A stretch of DNA of 64,000 nucleotides from Lepidodermella squamata (Eukaryota > Gastrotricha): positions 4,500,989 through 4,564,988 of the forward strand of contig JBLDXI010000003.1 of assembly GCA_047495785.1 (NCBI GenBank), written 5' to 3'. This document shows positions 59,865-64,000 of the stretch, in pieces; the stretch's first letter is position 1, and each line of letters begins with the position of its first letter. A program made the position numbers and the translations under genes. Under the pieces are notes generated by a model that was given only the letters and a program-made list of their open reading frames with translations, did no database searches and was not told where the DNA came from.

Positions 59865-60484
59865 TGATTGATACCGACAACTGGGGTGACTTTAGTGGTG
59901 GGGGTGACTTTGGCGTACCAAAATGGGGTGACTTTCTTAGCATCACGTGACATAAGAAAGCATGCAAATACATAACATGAATTTATTCAATCAACCTTCG
60001 CATTATTTTATTTGCTAATAATTTTGAACGTTTATTTGACCCGTTTGGCCCTTTTTTCCTAGCTGAATGTGATCCTACTGTGTGTGGATTAAATTATATT
60101 GGTAGACAGCCTCCGATCCCCTTACCGATCCTGTCTGATCACCAAATTCCAGCCTCCTAGCTATTATAATTTATTTCCCCATTCATTGCCGCATGAAAAA
60201 TACAGATTCATGAAGAGAGGACGAACGAAGTCACCAAATATGTGACACTGCCGTTTGGGGTGACTTTGGTGACAGGTAACTGATAATACGCTTCGTGAGC
60301 TTATCAATTTGGTCAAAATGCCAACTCCGTTGGGCTGCAGGTCTTGCCAGCTTTCGATTGACATCCATATCGACTATATTTCAATGTAACACACGCCCAC
60401 CGCGGTTATTTGAAAGTCAGTTACAAAAACCCATGCCAATGTCACCCCACTGGGTAAAGTCACCCCAGTTGACGGTATCAATCA
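59865..60484. mobile_element. 620-bp element with about 29-bp terminal inverted repeats
   Basis: The left end TGATTGATACCGACAACTGG continues GGTGACTTT. The right end (60456-60484) is the reverse complement TGATTGATACCGTCAACTGG with GGTGACTTT, differing by one base. The GGGGTGACTTT motif recurs inside the left end (59901-59911, 59925-59935) and near 60256, and as GTCACCCC at the right end. No transposase domain is readable, so it is non-autonomous or a relic. A TTGAT-like repeat may be the target duplication, but the ends are not certain. Confidence 0.75.
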
Positions 60485-61048
60485 AGATCAATTCTGTCCT
60501 CAAGAGACCCCAACAAGCGACCCTAAGAGCGCTCATTCGGGACCCATGACCTCGGCCCATCCATTCAACGGATGGGACGTCTCATAACAATAACAAGGAA
60601 TTTTCAATTTAAATAAAAAATTCGATTAAAAGACCCGATTAAAAAAACAACGATAGTCTCGAATCAAAAAATTAGTTTTATTCGATGATTGCTGTTGCTG
60701 ACAAAGAGAAGACATCAATACTGTTGCTGATGAAGAAGAAGAAGACATCAATATATAAAAAGAGATGGAACAACGCGCACCTTGCTGCATTTGACGACAC
60801 GGGAGATTTGTGATTTTTCATGTAAAAGCGTAAAAACATAACAATAAAACAATAAAAATACAACGGCATCATCGGCTCGCGCATCACGATATCAACCGAA
60901 TAATATCGAGTGGTAAAAGCTGCAATAATAGCGATTTTAATGATCGATCGATCCGAAGTGTCAACGGGTCACAGTGCTGCTGCCATAATAATATTATACA
61001 AGTAGTATGCGAAGTGGAAATAGTAATCATCATTTGAGGTCGGTCGCG
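60485..61048 (-). other. 3' flank and 3' UTR of the eya gene
   Basis: A minus-strand AATAAA (TTTATT on plus, 60677-60682) would end the eya transcript with a 3' UTR of about 370 nt. Nothing else is supported here. Confidence 0.5.
60677..60682 (-). terminator. Candidate poly(A) signal for eya
   Basis: AATAAA on the minus strand, about 370 nt after the eya stop codon. Confidence 0.45.
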
Positions 61049-63295
61049 TCACAGGTAGCCGAGCTCGAGCGCGTGCTGCATCGCCGCCAGGTCCGAATGC
61101 GACGACACGCGCCAGAACGGCCATGACATGAGCTTGGCGGCTGTCTCCTCGTCACGCCCGTCGCCCACCACAACGTAGGTCGCGCGCTTGCCAAACCGCG
61201 CCGCAATGCGCTCGAAGCAACTCTCCTTGCCCACCTTCGTCGCAGAATAAATATTGTCGACGTCGAAAGCCCCGCTGAGACCGTACAGCAAAACTTTGGC
61301 TACGGCCGGTACAAGCTGCGTCGTTGTAACGAGCACGTTCGCGCTGGTAGGCGACGCCCCTCCGAAACCCCTCGTCCCGATACACGTCAGCGCTTTCAGG
61401 GCAAGAGCCGGCCAACCGTCTGTTACATGTTCAATCTCTTTCCGAAGTTGAAGCCATTGAGCTCGCTGAGATTCGCTCAACAAAGCTGCTGCGTTGTGGC
61501 GATACGCGCCGTACAGCTCCTTGATTCGCCGGTACCGAAACGCGAGTTTCCTCGTCCAATCTGCCGTCAGTGTTGCGGTGGGTCTCACACCGGAATGGCG
61601 GTGCATGGCGCCTAGCATCGCCGCAGCTTGAGACGCGCCCGGCTGGTTCGCCACCGTATTCGTTCCGTCGGCGAATGGCGTCGTTGGGGGTGGTGCTGAG
61701 CTGGAAAAGCCGTCAGCGTTGAAGTCATACGCCGACAGGTCTTGCATATTGTCATCGGCGGCTGCGTCATCGATATGCACCTGGTCGCATTCTTCTAGAT
61801 CGTTGAAAAACAAGTGGGTGTCAGCTAACGAGAAGATGAGTTCCTCCATGCGAAGCCCCAGCTGTAGGCAAACGCTCGCGTCCTTGCCGTAGCGTTGTGC
61901 GAAGGCGCCGGTCAACAGCGAGTGAAACACGATCAACGTTTCGTCGAGGTCCCAGATGAAAACGCGGTCAATGCCGGCATCTGCGGCTGCTATGCCACCG
62001 GAAACTGGCAGCGACTCTGAATCCGCCCCGCCCGGGGTTAACGGGGACTCGAGGGAAGCTACGGCAGTGCCATCTAGTGCGCCGTTACTCGTTACTGTCG
62101 ATCCAGCCCCAGCCACACTGCTCTTTCTCGTATTAGCTCCTCGATTGGCAGATTTCCGTTTTCCAGGCGAATTTTTCGTGCCAGATTTCGCACGGCCCTT
62201 TGCTTTACTGCTCGTCTGAGTTGGCGAAGGCGACGACCCAGATTCTCCCGATCCCGAGTTGCGCAACTTTTTACTACCTGCATCGTAACCCGGGTAAGCC
62301 TGATCTGTAACGCTGCGACTCGTTTGTAGCGAGCCACCGAGCCGGCCGTACTGGTCTTGCAGGTAGGTCGAGTTGGCGTACGGCAGAAGCTGACTGAACG
62401 AGCTGTAGCTACCTTGAGGCATCGACTGGTGGTAGTTGCCAGCCGATGTCGCAGCAGACGTCGATGAAGACGAGCCAGTCGCCGGGGCTCTCAGCACCTG
62501 CTGAAACGAGGACAGGTAGGCGGCAGCAGCGGCGGCGGTTGCTTCCGACGCCGACGGTATGAGCCCGTTGTAGTCGATGACTTGGCCATTGGGCGACGAG
62601 AAATCGATTTCAGAATTCGGTTGCCCACGGTTGTGGCCGTAGGCGAGGGAAGGCGACGATGGCTGTCGGCTAGCATAGCCCGACTGCTGCAGCAACTGGT
62701 TGTAGTCGGCGGCAGCCGCTGCGGCGTTTGCGTTGTGCTGGTTCTGGTCGGCAGCTAGGTAGGCCAGTTTGTTCTGTCGGTACATGTCTGACGCGTCGGC
62801 GCGCCCGGGGTCGTACAGCTCGAAGGCGGTGTGGTGCGGTGGCATCTGATAGTTGTTGTCGGGCGGGCAGCCTGGTGGAGCGGTGGCGTACTGCGGGATT
62901 TGGTAGCACGCACCGGTGTCGACGAGCAGCGGCGCCATTTGCGTCAGCGTCGTCAACTTGTCACCCGAAGTTCCGCCTTGACCACTTTGCCGGGCTGCAG
63001 GGTTAGAGGAAGCCGCCCTGTGCAAGACAAAACTCTATGTTAACCTGAATGCTTGAATACTACGCGAAGCGATCACTTACTGGGCGTAATATGCCAAATT
63101 GCCGAGAGGATAGTCGAATAGCATGGAATAAGCAGAAGAGGAGCCGGGATTCAACGGGTTTTCTTCCGAAGCTAGCTTTGCGCTCGCCGCGTTTGTGCCC
63201 GTGCCGGCGGGTGTCTGCGAAGCATTAGCAGATGCTGCTGACACAAAGCCAGCACCAGAGCTGAAGGCCGACGACGAAGAGGCTAGGGTCGACAT
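61049..63295 (-). CDS. eya: Eyes absent (EYA) protein: transcription cofactor and HAD-type phosphatase
   Basis: Two exons, 63295-63081 and 63017-61049, joined in phase at CA|G, give 727 aa. The N-terminal 420 residues form the variable transactivation region: Ser/Ala/Gln/Tyr-rich with poly-Ala runs, [18 protein letters not shown] and a basic stretch [20 protein letters not shown]. The C-terminal EYA domain is complete: [20 protein letters not shown] with nucleophile Asp428 and Asp430, [111 protein letters not shown] and ALELGYL at the end. EYA works with SIX homeoproteins in sensory, muscle and neural development. An insertion of some 35 residues ([20 protein letters not shown] and onward) lengthens the usual 271-residue domain. 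An acceptor-like CATCAG lies five bases before the ATG. Confidence 0.95.
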
Positions 63296-64000
63296 GGCAT
63301 CTGATGGTGGGGATAAAGAAAACAAATCATCGTTAGTTAAAAAATGAAATTCAAGAATCAATGCAAACTCACCAAATTTATATTCTCAAACGAATCATAA
63401 TAATAACAATATATTGGAATGTAAAAACTTAGAGCTCCCTATACGATCACAGAAAAACGAGATAATATTAATAAAAAGTTGGATGATGATGATGATGATG
63501 CAAGTTTGATCGGATTTTCACGAGTCGATATATCTCTCTCTGTATAGGGGCGAACACTTCAGCGATGCTACTTTTGCCCATGTATCCGGAATAACGGTGA
63601 AAGGAAACGTTTTATGCTGCGTCGGTTGACGCTAGTATTCACACGCGCCTTCGCTGCACGCGCCTAAGTGGCTCAATCAGAGGTGGTGAGCGTCACCGAA
63701 CACATCCGCTCGAAGAGGCTGAGCTAATAATAATGAATAATGCGCGTTTTCAAGTGTATTTGAGTGAGTTAGTTTATGTACATCAAGTGAAGTCCAAAGT
63801 GAGCGTCAACAGCTCTACGGTTTATAAACTGTGCGATTTATCATGGGACACGTAACTAAATTGCATATATTAGGCAAACTTTTGCTGCCGCAGCTGTGCG
63901 CACTACTCGCCGACCCGGCCCTGGGGTAGCAAGCGGTGTCGAATTACCTATTTCTTCTGTCAGGAAGAAACTTTGAGCGCGCTAGTCACCACCACACAAT
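63296..64000. other. 5' region of eya
   Basis: The pyrimidine-rich acceptor ending at 63301 means either a spliced leader or a 5' UTR exon further upstream, possibly beyond the window. A GAT triplet run lies at 63482-63500. No other coding exon is visible. Confidence 0.5.

Noticed and set aside
61152-63043. Plus- and minus-strand secondary frames over the eya exon
   Set aside because: Same cause: antisense or shifted frames of a GC-rich coding exon whose true frame carries the full EYA domain.
63414-63434. TGGAATGTAAAAACTT resembling the miR-1 seed
   Set aside because: The match stops after the seed region and there is no pairing partner for a hairpin within about 60 nt on either side.

Overview
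The window looks like nuclear DNA of an invertebrate animal, most likely a nematode. Genes have short introns, many of 50-70 bp. Most introns end in T-rich acceptors (TTTTCAG or TTTTTAG types). Several start codons sit 3-20 nt behind a splice-acceptor-like AG, as expected for spliced-leader trans-splicing. One large gene appears to encode a LAR receptor phosphatase with an internal short isoform, as known for nematode ptp-3. The clade cannot be fixed from this sequence alone. I found no rRNA, tRNA, CRISPR array, bacterial operon or viral gene.

Layout. Positions 1-255 carry the 3' end of an unrecognised coding exon (+). Positions 1490-3548 encode an SSBP-type (LUFS domain) cofactor of LIM-homeodomain/LDB complexes in eight exons. 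A mostly non-coding stretch to 9.3 kb holds one possible 163-aa orphan ORF (6735-7226). Positions 9320-10468 encode a Golgi beta-1,4-N-acetylgalactosaminyl/galactosyltransferase. It converges on a cytochrome P450 (10637-12621, -) that lacks the usual I-helix acid-alcohol pair. Two tandem Cys-loop ligand-gated ion channel subunits follow (13888-15185 and 15282-16545, +), only 96 bp apart with identical exon phasing. A 23-kb gene on the minus strand (41102 to 17972) encodes a complete LAR-type receptor tyrosine phosphatase: signal peptide, three Ig domains, nine FN3 domains, one membrane segment and two phosphatase domains. I traced 19 exons, and all phases join. A separate signal-peptide exon at 33412-33307 joins in frame to the first FN3 exon and would give an Ig-less isoform.

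From about 41 to 61 kb lies a gene-poor, repeat-rich interval. It holds at least four copies plus one fragment of a dispersed, same-orientation, non-coding repeat that starts with a CTTCC-rich tract. It also holds two terminal-inverted-repeat elements, a 54-bp-arm fold-back, and one small candidate gene for a 97-aa membrane protein (49151-49444). The window closes with a complete eyes-absent (EYA) phosphatase/transcription cofactor (63295 to 61049, -).

Together, SSBP, LAR and EYA suggest a neighbourhood rich in developmental and neural genes, with smaller metabolic and receptor genes between them. All exon models come from reading splice signals and reading frame by eye. Family assignments rest on conserved motifs, not on a database search.
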